Shown: positions 1-7,351 of the stretch, one piece after another | Layout: the number at the start of each line of letters is the position of its first letter | Position numbering within the stretch: the first letter of the stretch is position 1 | NCBI RefSeq assembly: GCF_000763495.1 | Contig: NZ_CP009576.1 | Coordinates: 1,126,001 to 1,190,000 of the forward strand | Direction: 5' to 3' | Source: Listeria ivanovii subsp. londoniensis | Lineage (GTDB): Bacteria; Bacillota; Bacilli; Lactobacillales; Listeriaceae | DNA: 64,000 nt | Made by a program: the position numbers and the translations under genes | The notes under the pieces: generated by a model | Told to the model about the DNA's origin: nothing | Databases searched by the model: none | What the model saw: only the letters and a program-made list of their open reading frames with translations

Positions 1-2
1 AC

Positions 3-263
3 GATTTAATGGATGAATTAGAAAAGAAAACGAAGAAAAGTAAAGAAGTTATCAAAGATAAAGCGCAAAACTTTACTACAATGGTAGATGAAATTATTGA
101 ACGCGAAAAACAAAATTTCAAAAAAACAGAAAGAGCTTCTATGGAAGATCAATTGAATGAACTTGAAAAAGAAGCAGCAAAAGAAGAACCTAAAAAAGAA
201 GAAAAAGAAGTGCTTATCCCAGAATTAGAAAAGAAAGACGAAACGAAAGAAGACGATAAGTAA
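3..263 (+). CDS. C-terminal end of a highly charged coiled-coil protein (partial)
   Basis: The reading frame is already open at the left edge and runs to a TAA at 261-263, so only the last 87 or so residues are visible. They are almost entirely Lys and Glu with a few hydrophobic positions, which predicts a long amphipathic helix or coiled coil with a disordered acidic/basic tail (repeated EEPKKEEKE-type runs). Such tails are common in Firmicutes YtxH-type envelope-stress proteins, but the diagnostic N-terminus lies outside the window, so that name is only a guess. A hairpin terminator follows directly. Confidence 0.6.
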   Translation, partial: DLMDELEKKTKKSKEVIKDKAQNFTTMVDEIIEREKQNFKKTERASMEDQLNELEKEAAKEEPKKEEKEVLIPELEKKDETKEDDK

Positions 264-288
264 AAAAGGCACAGAACAAAAGCTCTGT
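262..288 (-). terminator. Terminator of the hxlR-type gene (minus strand)
   Basis: The stem ACAGA/TCTGT (271-275 with 284-288) is followed on the minus strand by a run of six T (complement of 262-267). It lies downstream of the minus-strand regulator gene and forms a convergent terminator pair with the next hairpin. Confidence 0.5.
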
Positions 289-295
289 ACCTCGG

Positions 296-336
296 ACTGT
301 AAGTGAAGTGAGAAATCATTTTGCTTACAGTTTTTT
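296..336 (+). terminator. Terminator of the upstream charged-protein gene
   Basis: Perfect 8-bp stem ACTGTAAG (296-303) / CTTACAGT (324-331) followed by a T run. The loop is long (20 bases). The T run overlaps the stop of the convergent minus-strand gene. Confidence 0.55.
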
Positions 337-673
337 ATTCTGCTGTAGCTTTATTTTTGCGCATGGTATGATTTGTTCCCCAATCATGCATTGCTGTTAG
401 AATTGGTTCCAAGCTTTTACCGTATTCTGAAATAGAATATTCCACTTTTGGTGGAACTTCTGGATAGACTTTGCGAATGATTATATCCTCTTTTTCCAGT
501 TCGCGTAATTGATTGGTTAACATTTTTTGCGTAATACCAGGAACACGACGTTTTAATTCACTAAATCGCTTCGTTCCTTCTTGTAGTAAAATGAGTAAAA
601 TAATCGGTTTCCATTTACCCACAATGATTCCAAGTGCATCATCCACACGGCATAGTTCTGGTTTTAATTCCAA
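335..673 (-). CDS. HxlR-family transcriptional regulator
   Basis: This 112-residue protein is a single winged helix-turn-helix domain of the HxlR/DUF24 family. The family signature is clear: a Cys close to the N-terminus (ELCRVDDAL), the GKWKPIILLIL helix, RFSELKRRVPGITQKMLTNQLRELE for the recognition region, and a wing with VPPKVEYSISEYGKSLEPIL. Relatives such as HxlR, YodB and CatR sense electrophiles, quinones or aldehydes, several through the N-terminal Cys. The gene is divergent from a flavin monooxygenase/FMN reductase pair, with palindromes between them, so it most likely controls that pair and itself. The effector is unknown. Confidence 0.85.
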   Translation of the reverse strand: MELKPELCRVDDALGIIVGKWKPIILLILLQEGTKRFSELKRRVPGITQKMLTNQLRELEKEDIIIRKVYPEVPPKVEYSISEYGKSLEPILTAMHDWGTNHTMRKNKATAE

Positions 674-687
674 TTTTATCCCTCCGT

Positions 688-728
688 GGTATCTTTTAGT
701 ATACTATACCACTATTAAGTAAGTACTT
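688..728. promoter_or_regulatory. Palindromic operator candidates between hxlR-type gene and monooxygenase
   Basis: The short divergent intergenic stretch holds TAGTATACTA (697-706), flanked by GGTAT (688-692) and ATACC (706-710), and a second palindrome AAGTACTT (721-728). HxlR-family dimers bind short TA-rich inverted repeats of this kind. The assignment as their binding site is inference. Confidence 0.45.
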
Positions 729-786
729 CCAATAAGAACTGCTTCGATTTATACTTAGAACAACAAGTACGAAGGGGTGGATGATA

Positions 787-1842
787 ATGAATAATTATCG
801 TATAAATGATAAAAATGGCATGGAATTTGGTTTGTATACTCTTGGCGATCATATGCCAAACCCGCAGACAGGAGAAAGAATTTCGGCACAGCAACGTTTA
901 AAAGAAATTATTGAAACCGCAACTTTGGCAGAACAAGCAGGAATTGATTTTTATAGCGTTGGGGAAAGCCATCAAGAATATTTCGTAACGCAAGCTCATG
1001 CAGTTGTTCTGGCAGCAATCGCACAAGCAACAGAAAAAATAAAAGTGGCTAGTTCCGCCACTATCCTTAGCACATCAGATCCAGTACGTGTTTTTGAAAA
1101 CTTCGCCACACTAGATTTAATTTCCAATGGACGGGCGGAATTGATTGCAGGGCGTGCATCTCGAATTGGTTTGTTTGATTTACTGGGTTATGACTTGCAA
1201 GATTATGAAGCACTTTTTGAAGAAAAATTTGATTTATTACTACAAATCAGTAGACAAGAACGAGTTAATTGGCATGGGAAGTTTCGTGCGCCGCTTAATG
1301 ATGCGCAAATTTTACCTCGTCCATTAAATAATTCTATGCCAATTTGGCGGGCTGTTGGTGGACCGCCAGCGAGTGCTATTAAGGCTGGTATTGCAGGTGT
1401 TCCAATGTCAATCGCTACTCTTGGTGGCCCAGCAAGTATTTTTAAACGCTCAATTGATGCTTACCGAGAGGCAGCAAATCGAATTGGTTATGATGCAAGT
1501 GAGCTTCCAGTTGCAGTTACAGGTTTATTCTATGTGGCTGAAACAACTCAGCTTGCACAACGAGAAGTATACCCTCATATTAATGAAGGCATGAAACTAA
1601 GCAATGGTTCTGGGTTTCCAAAGCAAACCTTCGCACAAGGGGCTAGTGTGAAAGATGTCTTAAACGTTGGGAGTCCGCAACAAATCATTGAAAAAATTCT
1701 TTATCAATATGAACTTTTCGGACATCAACGTTATATGGCTCAACTTGATTTTGGAGGCGTTCCTTTTCATAAAGTAATGGAAAATATCGAACTGATAGGA
1801 AATGAAATTCTTCCTGCAGTAAAAAAATATACAGCTAAATAA
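787..1842 (+). CDS. LLM-class (luciferase-like) flavin-dependent monooxygenase
   Basis: The 351-residue protein has the TIM-barrel layout of bacterial luciferase-like FMNH2-dependent oxidoreductases (COG2141): an N-terminal strand (EFGLYTLGDH), a DFYSVGESHQEYF block, a barrel strand with VASSATILSTSDPVRVFENFATLDLISNGRAELIAGR, and a C-terminal region containing VKDVLNVGSPQQIIEKI. Such enzymes need reduced flavin, which the FMN reductase gene 15 bp downstream could supply. Start: an in-frame ATG at 781 abuts the GGGGTGG ribosome site, so the ATG at 787 with six bases of spacing is preferred. Divergence from an HxlR regulator suggests induction by a reactive compound. The substrate cannot be read from the sequence. 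Confidence 0.8.
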   Translation: MNNYRINDKNGMEFGLYTLGDHMPNPQTGERISAQQRLKEIIETATLAEQAGIDFYSVGESHQEYFVTQAHAVVLAAIAQATEKIKVASSATILSTSDPVRVFENFATLDLISNGRAELIAGRASRIGLFDLLGYDLQDYEALFEEKFDLLLQISRQERVNWHGKFRAPLNDAQILPRPLNNSMPIWRAVGGPPASAIKAGIAGVPMSIATLGGPASIFKRSIDAYREAANRIGYDASELPVAVTGLFYVAETTQLAQREVYPHINEGMKLSNGSGFPKQTFAQGASVKDVLNVGSPQQIIEKILYQYELFGHQRYMAQLDFGGVPFHKVMENIELIGNEILPAVKKYTAK

Positions 1843-1857
1843 TAGGAGGGCTAACTC

Positions 1858-2424
1858 ATGAAATTAGTAGCATTATCAGGATCTAACGTAGGTTCTAAAA
1901 CAAGAACAGCGATGAATTATACCGTTGCAGAACTCAAAACAAAATACCCAGATGTGGAAGTCACATTAATTGATCTTGCTGATTATAAAATAGATTTTAG
2001 TGATGGAAGAAATTATTTAGAATATCAAGGTGACACTGGTTTTGTAACCAAAAAGCTGATGGAGGCAGATGCGATTATCATTGGAACCCCAATTTTTCAA
2101 GCGTCCATTCCAGGTTCACTCAAAAATATATTTGACCTGCTTCCAGTAAATGCATTTCGGAATAAAGTGGTGAGTATGCTTGTGACAGCAGGATCCGCAA
2201 AACATTACCTTATTGCTGAATATGGATTAAAGCCCATTTTAGCATATATGAAGGCTCAAATTGTTCCGACGTATGTCTTCATTGAGGAAAAAGACTTTGT
2301 GAGAAAAGAAATTGTAGAAGATGACGTGTTATTTCGAATCGAGCGCTTAGTAGAAGATACCGTTCTTTTGACAAGTACTTATACGCAATTAAGATTAGAA
2401 CAAGAAGCTAAATATGATTTTTAG
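1858..2424 (+). CDS. NADPH-dependent FMN reductase (flavodoxin fold)
   Basis: This 188-residue flavodoxin-like protein of the SsuE/azoreductase family (COG0431) opens with the phosphate-binding loop LSGSNVGSKTRTAMNY and carries the family block ADAIIIGTPIFQASIPGSLKNIFDLLP, where the GTP-x-F-x-x-SIPG-x-LKN pattern binds FMN. It reduces FMN with NAD(P)H and probably feeds the upstream luciferase-like enzyme as a two-component system. The gene begins 15 bp after the monooxygenase stop behind AGGAGGGCT and is clearly in the same operon. A hairpin with a T run follows. Confidence 0.85.
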   Translation: MKLVALSGSNVGSKTRTAMNYTVAELKTKYPDVEVTLIDLADYKIDFSDGRNYLEYQGDTGFVTKKLMEADAIIIGTPIFQASIPGSLKNIFDLLPVNAFRNKVVSMLVTAGSAKHYLIAEYGLKPILAYMKAQIVPTYVFIEEKDFVRKEIVEDDVLFRIERLVEDTVLLTSTYTQLRLEQEAKYDF

Positions 2425-2430
2425 TCTATT

Positions 2431-2470
2431 AAAGGAGTTTGGTGGGCAAGTGCTGAATTCCTTTATTTTT
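2431..2470 (+). terminator. Terminator of the monooxygenase/reductase operon
   Basis: Stem AAAGGA (2431-2436) / TCCTTT (2459-2464) with extra TT/AA pairing inside, then an A-T6 tract. The loop is long, so strength is uncertain. Confidence 0.4.
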
Positions 2471-2593
2471 TACAAAAAACTATTTAAAAGTAAGAAGTTT
2501 AACATCTCACCGAGACAGGTATTATATTAATAGGCAAAAATTTACCGGTATAAATTTGATAGAGAAGGAACAATTTAAGAAAGGAGTAACCAT

Positions 2594-4054
2594 ATGAAAA
2601 AAAGAATTTTTCGTTACGTGTTTGTAAGTATGTTACTATATACGGGTTTATTAGTGGGAGGTTCATCTGTTCATGCTGCTGAAATGGACTCGAGCACCAT
2701 TGTGTATGATTATGTTGATGTGAATACATTAACCAAAGAACAAAAGGATAGTATTATAAAAGGGACTCCGAACGAGATACATAAAAATGATTACGAAACC
2801 TATCAATTTGTTTATCAAAAAAATTCTTCACAAAGAGCTACTAATTCAGTGGATAATCCGTCTGGGAATAATCAATTATTGAAAACAGGTGATTCAGGAA
2901 TCAATATTTTTTTAATCATTCTTGGACTTCTGCTCGTTGGAGGTGGCATTAGTCTGTTTGCTCGGAAAAGGGGGCATGGCAAAAAAATTTTATTATTCTT
3001 GGTGGTGTTTGGAGGGAGTAGCATACTTGCTGGCTCACTTGTTCAAGCCACAGAATCTAGTAGCTTAAAACCAGAAGAAAAAGTAGTTTCATCAAAAGGA
3101 GTCAAAGAAACAAAAGAACCAGAAAGTATCCCTGGCTACACTTATGTTGGATATCTTCATACAGTGAAAAATGATAATCCACCTGCACCTATTCAAAAAG
3201 GAAAAGTTATCGTGAATTATCAGGATGAAAAAGGGACTTCTATAGCACCAAGTGAAACACTAGAAGGCGATATCGGTCAACCCTATCAAATTTCAGCAAA
3301 AGAAATTACTGGTTATGAAGAAAAAGAAGTGGAAGGAAATACTACTGGGACGTATATGGAAGAGACACAAACAGTAGTTTACATTTATGAAAAATTGCCA
3401 ATTGCAGCTGCTAATGTAATGGTCAATTATTTGGATGAAGACGGAAAGCAAATACATGATTCCCAAACAATTAGCGGTAATATAGGGGATAGTTATGATG
3501 CCTCCACACCTAGTTATCAATTAGAAATTGCTGGCTATACATTAGATAATGATAGGCTACCTAACAATGAAAAAGGCACGCTATCTGAGCAAACGCAAGA
3601 AGTGAATTATATATACAGGAAAGAGTTGCAAGAGGTTACAATTACGATTAGGTTTGTTGATCGCGATGATAATCCGTTTGTACTAGATGATTTAACTACC
3701 TATAAAGATGGTTCGCTAGTTCCGCTTTATCCAAACTTAGATCAGTACCACATGTTGTTAGATTATAATCAGCAAGTATACAATCAAGGCGAGCAAGTAC
3801 CTGATATTGTATTGGATAGCAAAGAAGGAGAAACGTATTCCTTACCAGAAAAAATGACATTTAGTATTTTAGATAATCAAGGAAATCCAGTGGATTATGT
3901 GGCTTCACCAAATGCAAATAATAGTGTCAGTGGAATTAGGTATTGGCAAAACTATCGCAGTACTCCAGCTAATCGTGAAGGAACTCTAACTTCTGAGGAT
4001 ATAGTGGTTACTTATCAAATTCTTAGATATGGTATTCTTATTCCCGCACCATAA
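2594..4054 (+). CDS. Surface protein with two MucBP repeats and an internal sorting-like signal
   Basis: This 486-residue protein has an odd order of parts. Residues 1-29 form a signal peptide ending VHA. A short exported stretch (30-94) follows, then LLKTGD (95-100), a hydrophobic segment (103-122) and a basic patch RKRGHGKK (124-131), which together look like a degenerate LPXTG sorting signal. A second hydrophobic segment (132-152) ending LVQA resembles another signal peptide. After a linker come two MucBP-type repeats (about 203-268 and 273-343) and a beta-rich tail ending in IPAP with no C-terminal anchor. MucBP modules are known to bind mucin or glycans in Listeria and lactobacilli. The layout suggests a fusion of a small anchored protein with a secreted MucBP protein, or a membrane hairpin displaying both ends outside. 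The start has the ribosome site AAAGGAG. Confidence 0.75.
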   Translation: MKKRIFRYVFVSMLLYTGLLVGGSSVHAAEMDSSTIVYDYVDVNTLTKEQKDSIIKGTPNEIHKNDYETYQFVYQKNSSQRATNSVDNPSGNNQLLKTGDSGINIFLIILGLLLVGGGISLFARKRGHGKKILLFLVVFGGSSILAGSLVQATESSSLKPEEKVVSSKGVKETKEPESIPGYTYVGYLHTVKNDNPPAPIQKGKVIVNYQDEKGTSIAPSETLEGDIGQPYQISAKEITGYEEKEVEGNTTGTYMEETQTVVYIYEKLPIAAANVMVNYLDEDGKQIHDSQTISGNIGDSYDASTPSYQLEIAGYTLDNDRLPNNEKGTLSEQTQEVNYIYRKELQEVTITIRFVDRDDNPFVLDDLTTYKDGSLVPLYPNLDQYHMLLDYNQQVYNQGEQVPDIVLDSKEGETYSLPEKMTFSILDNQGNPVDYVASPNANNSVSGIRYWQNYRSTPANREGTLTSEDIVVTYQILRYGILIPAP

Positions 4055-4072
4055 GTGATTTAGAAGATAATG

Positions 4073-4105
4073 AAAGTCGTAGAATGTGTTATTCTGCGAC
4101 TTTTT
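4073..4105 (+). terminator. Terminator of the MucBP gene
   Basis: Long hairpin AAAGTCG-t-AGAAT / ATTCT-g-CGACTTT (4073-4085 with 4091-4103) with a five-base loop, ending in a T run. Confidence 0.8.
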
Positions 4106-4186
4106 ATGACTAAAATGTAAGGTGATTGTAAGTGCAAACTAGTCTTTGACATTTGAACTTCCTATATAATCATGACTAGGAGATGA

Positions 4187-4470
4187 ATGTCATCGGAAAA
4201 AATAACAACTTGGGAAACAAATTTTGCAACTTTTGTCATCGTTTTAACCCTATTAGCATTGGTTTTAGTAATCTGGATAGAAAGTATTTTTGTATCATAT
4301 GTTTTTTTATTTTACTGACAAGCGGTTTTATTACTAGTGCTATTGATATTTTTAGTAAGAAAGAGAAAAAATCTATTAGGCTAATGGCGATTTTTATTAT
4401 TTTTGGTTTAGCAATATTTTGGCATAGCAGCGTAATATATGTAGGATTGAACGGATATTATGATAATTAA
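4187..4470 (+). pseudogene. Small three-helix membrane protein, split by a -1 frameshift at a T7 run
   Basis: Translation from ATG 4187 gives MSSEKITTWETNF followed by a membrane helix (TFVIVLTLLALVLVIWI) and a second helix start (ESIFVSYVF), then stops at TGA 4316-4318. The frame one base back continues without a break from that point: LLTSGFITSAIDIFSKKEKK, then a third helix (RLMAIFIIFGLAIFW) to a TAA at 4468-4470. The switch falls on G-T7-A (4301-4309). One extra T would restore one protein of about 94 residues. In the zero frame the bases read T TTT TTA, a classic -1 slippery heptamer, so programmed slippage is an alternative to mutation. Another ATG at 4183 opens the second frame directly but gives a poor N-terminus. 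No family was recognised. Confidence 0.6.
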
Positions 4471-4475
4471 AAAGC

Positions 4476-4506
4476 AGGAGCCCTAATAGGTTCCTATTTT
4501 TTTGCT
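4476..4506 (+). terminator. Terminator after the frameshifted membrane gene
   Basis: Stem AGGAGCC / GGTTCCT with a short loop, followed by ATTTTTTT. Confidence 0.65.
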
Positions 4507-4543
4507 TATTTTTATCTTTTCGGGGTAAATAGGAAAAGATAAG

Positions 4544-4571
4544 TTGCATTTTAATAGATACATGCTATAAT
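4544..4571 (+). promoter_or_regulatory. SigA-type promoter of the nagA-nagB-nagR operon
   Basis: -35 TTGCAT (4544-4549), 16-bp spacer, perfect -10 TATAAT (4566-4571). It lies immediately ahead of the GntR-type operator. Confidence 0.75.
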
Positions 4572-4572
4572 A

Positions 4573-4588
4573 ATTGGTATAGACCGAT
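4573..4588. promoter_or_regulatory. NagR (GntR/HutC-type) operator
   Basis: ATTGGTATAGACCGAT is an imperfect palindrome closely resembling the known Bacillus NagR/DasR-type site (TGGTCTAGACCA core). It starts two bases after the -10, at the expected transcription start, so bound NagR would block initiation. NagR is encoded by the third gene of the operon. Confidence 0.75.
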
Positions 4589-4609
4589 TTGATAAGGAGG
4601 CAAAATGTA

Positions 4610-5743
4610 ATGGCTAATAAGGTAATTACAAACGCTACAATTTATACTGGTAAAGGGGTTCTCGAAAACGCTTTTGTAAGGTTTGACAAACAAATTCTAG
4701 AAGTTGGCTCTATGGCTGATTTTCAAGTAGATAAAACAGAAGAAATTGTGGATGCGAAAGGGCAAAAATTAGTTCCAGGATTTATTGATGTTCATTCTCA
4801 TGGTGGCTATAGTTTTGACGCGATGGATGCAGATCCAGAAGCGCTTAGAAAACAAGTGAATGGCATGTTGAACGAAGGGATTACTACTTATTTCCCTACA
4901 ACGATGACTCAATCGCATGAAAATATTGAAAAAGCCTTAAAAGTAATCAATGAAGTAGCTCAAACCGAGCCTGTCATTGGTGGGATTCATTTAGAAGGAC
5001 CATTTGTTTCGAAAGTTTTCAAAGGGGCGCAACCAGAAGAATACATCCAAGCGCCGGATTTGGAACTTTTCAAAAAATGGTTTGCTATTTCTGGTGGCTT
5101 AATCAAATTAGTAACCTATGCGCCAGAGCATGAAACTTCTGCTGCCTTTGAAAATTTGTGTTTTGAGCTAGGGGTTGTTCCAAGTATTGGGCACTCTAAT
5201 GATGTTCGTGAACACTTGAAAACTAGTAAAGCCACCCATGCCACTCATTTATATAATGCATGTCACCGAATGACACACCGCGAACCTGGTGTACCAGGGC
5301 ACGTCTTACTAGAACAAGGTATTAACGCTGAACTAATTGTTGACGGAATCCACGTGCATCCTGATATGGTGAAACTAGCTTATAAAATGAAGGGCGCAGA
5401 GCATCTTTGCATCATTACTGATTCGATGCGTGCGAAAGGGATGCCAGAAGGAAAATCCGAACTTGGCGGTCAAACGGTAATTGTCAAAGATAAACAAGCT
5501 CGTTTAGAAGACGGCACACTCGCTGGAAGTGTACTAACTTATGACGATGGCTTCCGTAACATGATTAAATTTACCGGTTGTACGATAGAAGAAGCAGTTC
5601 TTATGTCTTCTGGAAATCAAGCACGTGAATTTAACTTAACACAAAAAGGTGCTATCCAAGCAGGGAAAGACGCCGATTTCAACATTTTAAACGAGGATCT
5701 ACAAATAACAGCAACCTATTCATTTGGAAAAAAACATTCTTGA
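4610..5743 (+). CDS. nagA: N-acetylglucosamine-6-phosphate deacetylase
   Basis: This 377-residue amidohydrolase removes acetate from GlcNAc-6-phosphate, giving glucosamine-6-phosphate for NagB and for cell-wall precursors. Family marks are the metal-binding DVHSHGGYSFDAMD, the GGIHLEGPFVS segment with its metal-binding Glu, GHSND and THLYNACHRMTHREPG with the metal-binding His residues, and the catalytic Asp in IITDSMRAKGMPEG. The ATG at 4610 is chosen because AAGGAGG (4594-4600) sits nine bases ahead; an in-frame upstream start would lie in the operator region. It is first in the nagA-nagB-nagR operon, 15 bp before nagB, and under NagR control. Confidence 0.95.
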   Translation: MANKVITNATIYTGKGVLENAFVRFDKQILEVGSMADFQVDKTEEIVDAKGQKLVPGFIDVHSHGGYSFDAMDADPEALRKQVNGMLNEGITTYFPTTMTQSHENIEKALKVINEVAQTEPVIGGIHLEGPFVSKVFKGAQPEEYIQAPDLELFKKWFAISGGLIKLVTYAPEHETSAAFENLCFELGVVPSIGHSNDVREHLKTSKATHATHLYNACHRMTHREPGVPGHVLLEQGINAELIVDGIHVHPDMVKLAYKMKGAEHLCIITDSMRAKGMPEGKSELGGQTVIVKDKQARLEDGTLAGSVLTYDDGFRNMIKFTGCTIEEAVLMSSGNQAREFNLTQKGAIQAGKDADFNILNEDLQITATYSFGKKHS

Positions 5744-5758
5744 GAGGAAGATATTATT

Positions 5759-6463
5759 ATGCAACTTATCACAACAGAAAATAAATTAGCAGGTTCTAAA
5801 AAGGCCTTAGAAATTATTGAAAAAGGAATTACGTCTGGTGAAGTGAAAACGTTAGGCCTTGCAACAGGTAGCACCCCAGAAACACTATACGCTGAATTTG
5901 TAAAAAGCGATGTAGATACTAAAAATGTAACAACCACTAATTTAGATGAATATGTAGGTCTTGCAGCGAGCGACCCAAACAGTTATCATTACTATATGAA
6001 TAACTTATTATTCTCTAAAAAAGCATTTAAAGAAAGTTTCTTACCAAATGGAGAAGCTACAGATGCAGAAGCGGAATGTTCCCGTTACGAAAACATTTTG
6101 TCAGAGCATCCAGTAGACATTCAAGTATTAGGTATTGGGACAAATGGCCATATTGGTTTTAATGAACCAGGAACTTCTTTTGATTCACTTACACATAAAG
6201 TCGTTTTAACTGATTCTACTCGTGAAGCAAACAAACGCTTTTTTGAAAGAGAAGAAGATGTTCCGACACATGCTTATTCTATGGGGATTAAGTCCATTAT
6301 GAACGCGAAAAAAATTATCCTACTTGCTTTTGGCGAGAACAAAGCACAAGCAATCAAAGAAACTATTAAAGGACCTGTAGATGTGAATTGTCCGGCTTCT
6401 GTACTTCAAAATCATCCAGATGTTACAGTGATTCTTGATAATGAGGCGGCGTCACTTCTATAA
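5759..6463 (+). CDS. nagB: Glucosamine-6-phosphate deaminase
   Basis: This 234-residue enzyme converts glucosamine-6-phosphate to fructose-6-phosphate and ammonia, linking amino-sugar breakdown to glycolysis. Diagnostic motifs are LATGSTPETLY for phosphate binding, TTNLDEYVGL with the catalytic Asp, and VLGIGTNGHIGFNEPGTSFDSLTHKV with the catalytic NGHIGFNEP block. The length matches the short Gram-positive form lacking the C-terminal allosteric extension of the E. coli enzyme. It lies between nagA and nagR with gaps of 15 bp on each side, so the three form one transcript. Confidence 0.95.
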   Translation: MQLITTENKLAGSKKALEIIEKGITSGEVKTLGLATGSTPETLYAEFVKSDVDTKNVTTTNLDEYVGLAASDPNSYHYYMNNLLFSKKAFKESFLPNGEATDAEAECSRYENILSEHPVDIQVLGIGTNGHIGFNEPGTSFDSLTHKVVLTDSTREANKRFFEREEDVPTHAYSMGIKSIMNAKKIILLAFGENKAQAIKETIKGPVDVNCPASVLQNHPDVTVILDNEAASLL

Positions 6464-6478
6464 GAAGAGGGCGGGGAA

Positions 6479-7201
6479 ATGATCGATAAACAATCAGGAA
6501 TACCGATTTACATTCAGATTCAAAGTGAAATTAAAAAGAAAATGGAAGATGGCGTCTGGAAAGTAGGGACTTCTATTCCTGCTGAGCGTCAACTTGCAGA
6601 AATGTTTCATGTTAGTCGAATGACAGTTAGGCAAGCAATCCAAGGCCTAGTAGATGATAATATTTTGCAAAGACGCGTGGGTGCAGGAACTTTTATTGCG
6701 GAAAAAAAATTAACGGAACGACTAGAGGCTGTTACTAGTTTTACTAATCTGATGTTACAAGAAGGAAAAGTCCCATCGACACGCATTGTATCATACGGGA
6801 TTCGGCCAGCAAGTACGCAAGAACAAGAAGCACTTCAACTTCCAGAAAATAGCAATGTCATGAAAATTGAGCGGATTCGTTACGGCGATCGTGTGCCGAT
6901 TCTTTATGAAGTTGCTGCCATTCCAGAAAAAATTGCTTCACTGCTTACCAAGGAAGACATTATGGACTCCCTTTATAAGGCGATTGAATTAAAGCTTGGT
7001 CAACCAATTGGAGAAGCAGAACAAATTATGGAAGCTTCTTTAGTTTCAGAAAAAATTGCGCCATATCTTGATGTAAAACTCGGCTCGCCAGTGATGAAAC
7101 TTCGCCAAATTACTATGTTAGAAGACGGTCGACCGTTTGAATTTACACGTTCCCAATATGTTGGAAGTAGATTTCAATTTGTAGCTAGGATTAAACAATA
7201 A
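6479..7201 (+). CDS. nagR: GntR/HutC-family repressor of amino-sugar genes
   Basis: This 240-residue regulator has an N-terminal GntR winged helix (AERQLAEMFHVSRMTVRQAIQGLVDDNILQ followed by the GAGTFI wing) and a C-terminal UTRA effector domain (about 90-235). NagR relatives in Bacillus respond to GlcN6P or GlcNAc6P and repress nagAB. The operator found at 4573-4588 matches this class, so autoregulation through the operon promoter is expected. The ATG at 6479 follows GGGCGGGGA. A strong terminator ends the operon. Confidence 0.92.
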   Translation: MIDKQSGIPIYIQIQSEIKKKMEDGVWKVGTSIPAERQLAEMFHVSRMTVRQAIQGLVDDNILQRRVGAGTFIAEKKLTERLEAVTSFTNLMLQEGKVPSTRIVSYGIRPASTQEQEALQLPENSNVMKIERIRYGDRVPILYEVAAIPEKIASLLTKEDIMDSLYKAIELKLGQPIGEAEQIMEASLVSEKIAPYLDVKLGSPVMKLRQITMLEDGRPFEFTRSQYVGSRFQFVARIKQ

Positions 7202-7210
7202 ATTAGAAAG

Positions 7211-7247
7211 CTTGAAGCGAAATATAACTCGTTTCAAGTTTTTTTTA
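7211..7247 (+). terminator. Terminator of the nag operon
   Basis: Stem CTTGAAGCG / CGTTTCAAG (7211-7219 with 7230-7238) followed by a long T run. Confidence 0.85.
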
Positions 7248-7287
7248 CGAATAAATACGGCTATGAGTGGGATAATAATGATTTTCG

Positions 7288-7316
7288 TTGTTTTTTTGCA
7301 AATAAAAAAGTATAAT
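7288..7316 (+). promoter_or_regulatory. Promoter of the tagO-type gene
   Basis: -35 TTGTTT (7288-7293), 17-bp spacer, -10 TATAAT (7311-7316). Confidence 0.6.
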
Positions 7317-7351
7317 GAGATGAATAAAAAATTTGGCGGGGAGGACTAGCC

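Noticed and set aside
4183-4470. 95-codon frame read from ATG 4183 as an intact gene
   Set aside because: Its first 40 residues are Asn- and Cys-rich without a membrane helix, while the overlapping frame from ATG 4187 gives a clean helix over the same bases; a frameshifted gene explains the region better.
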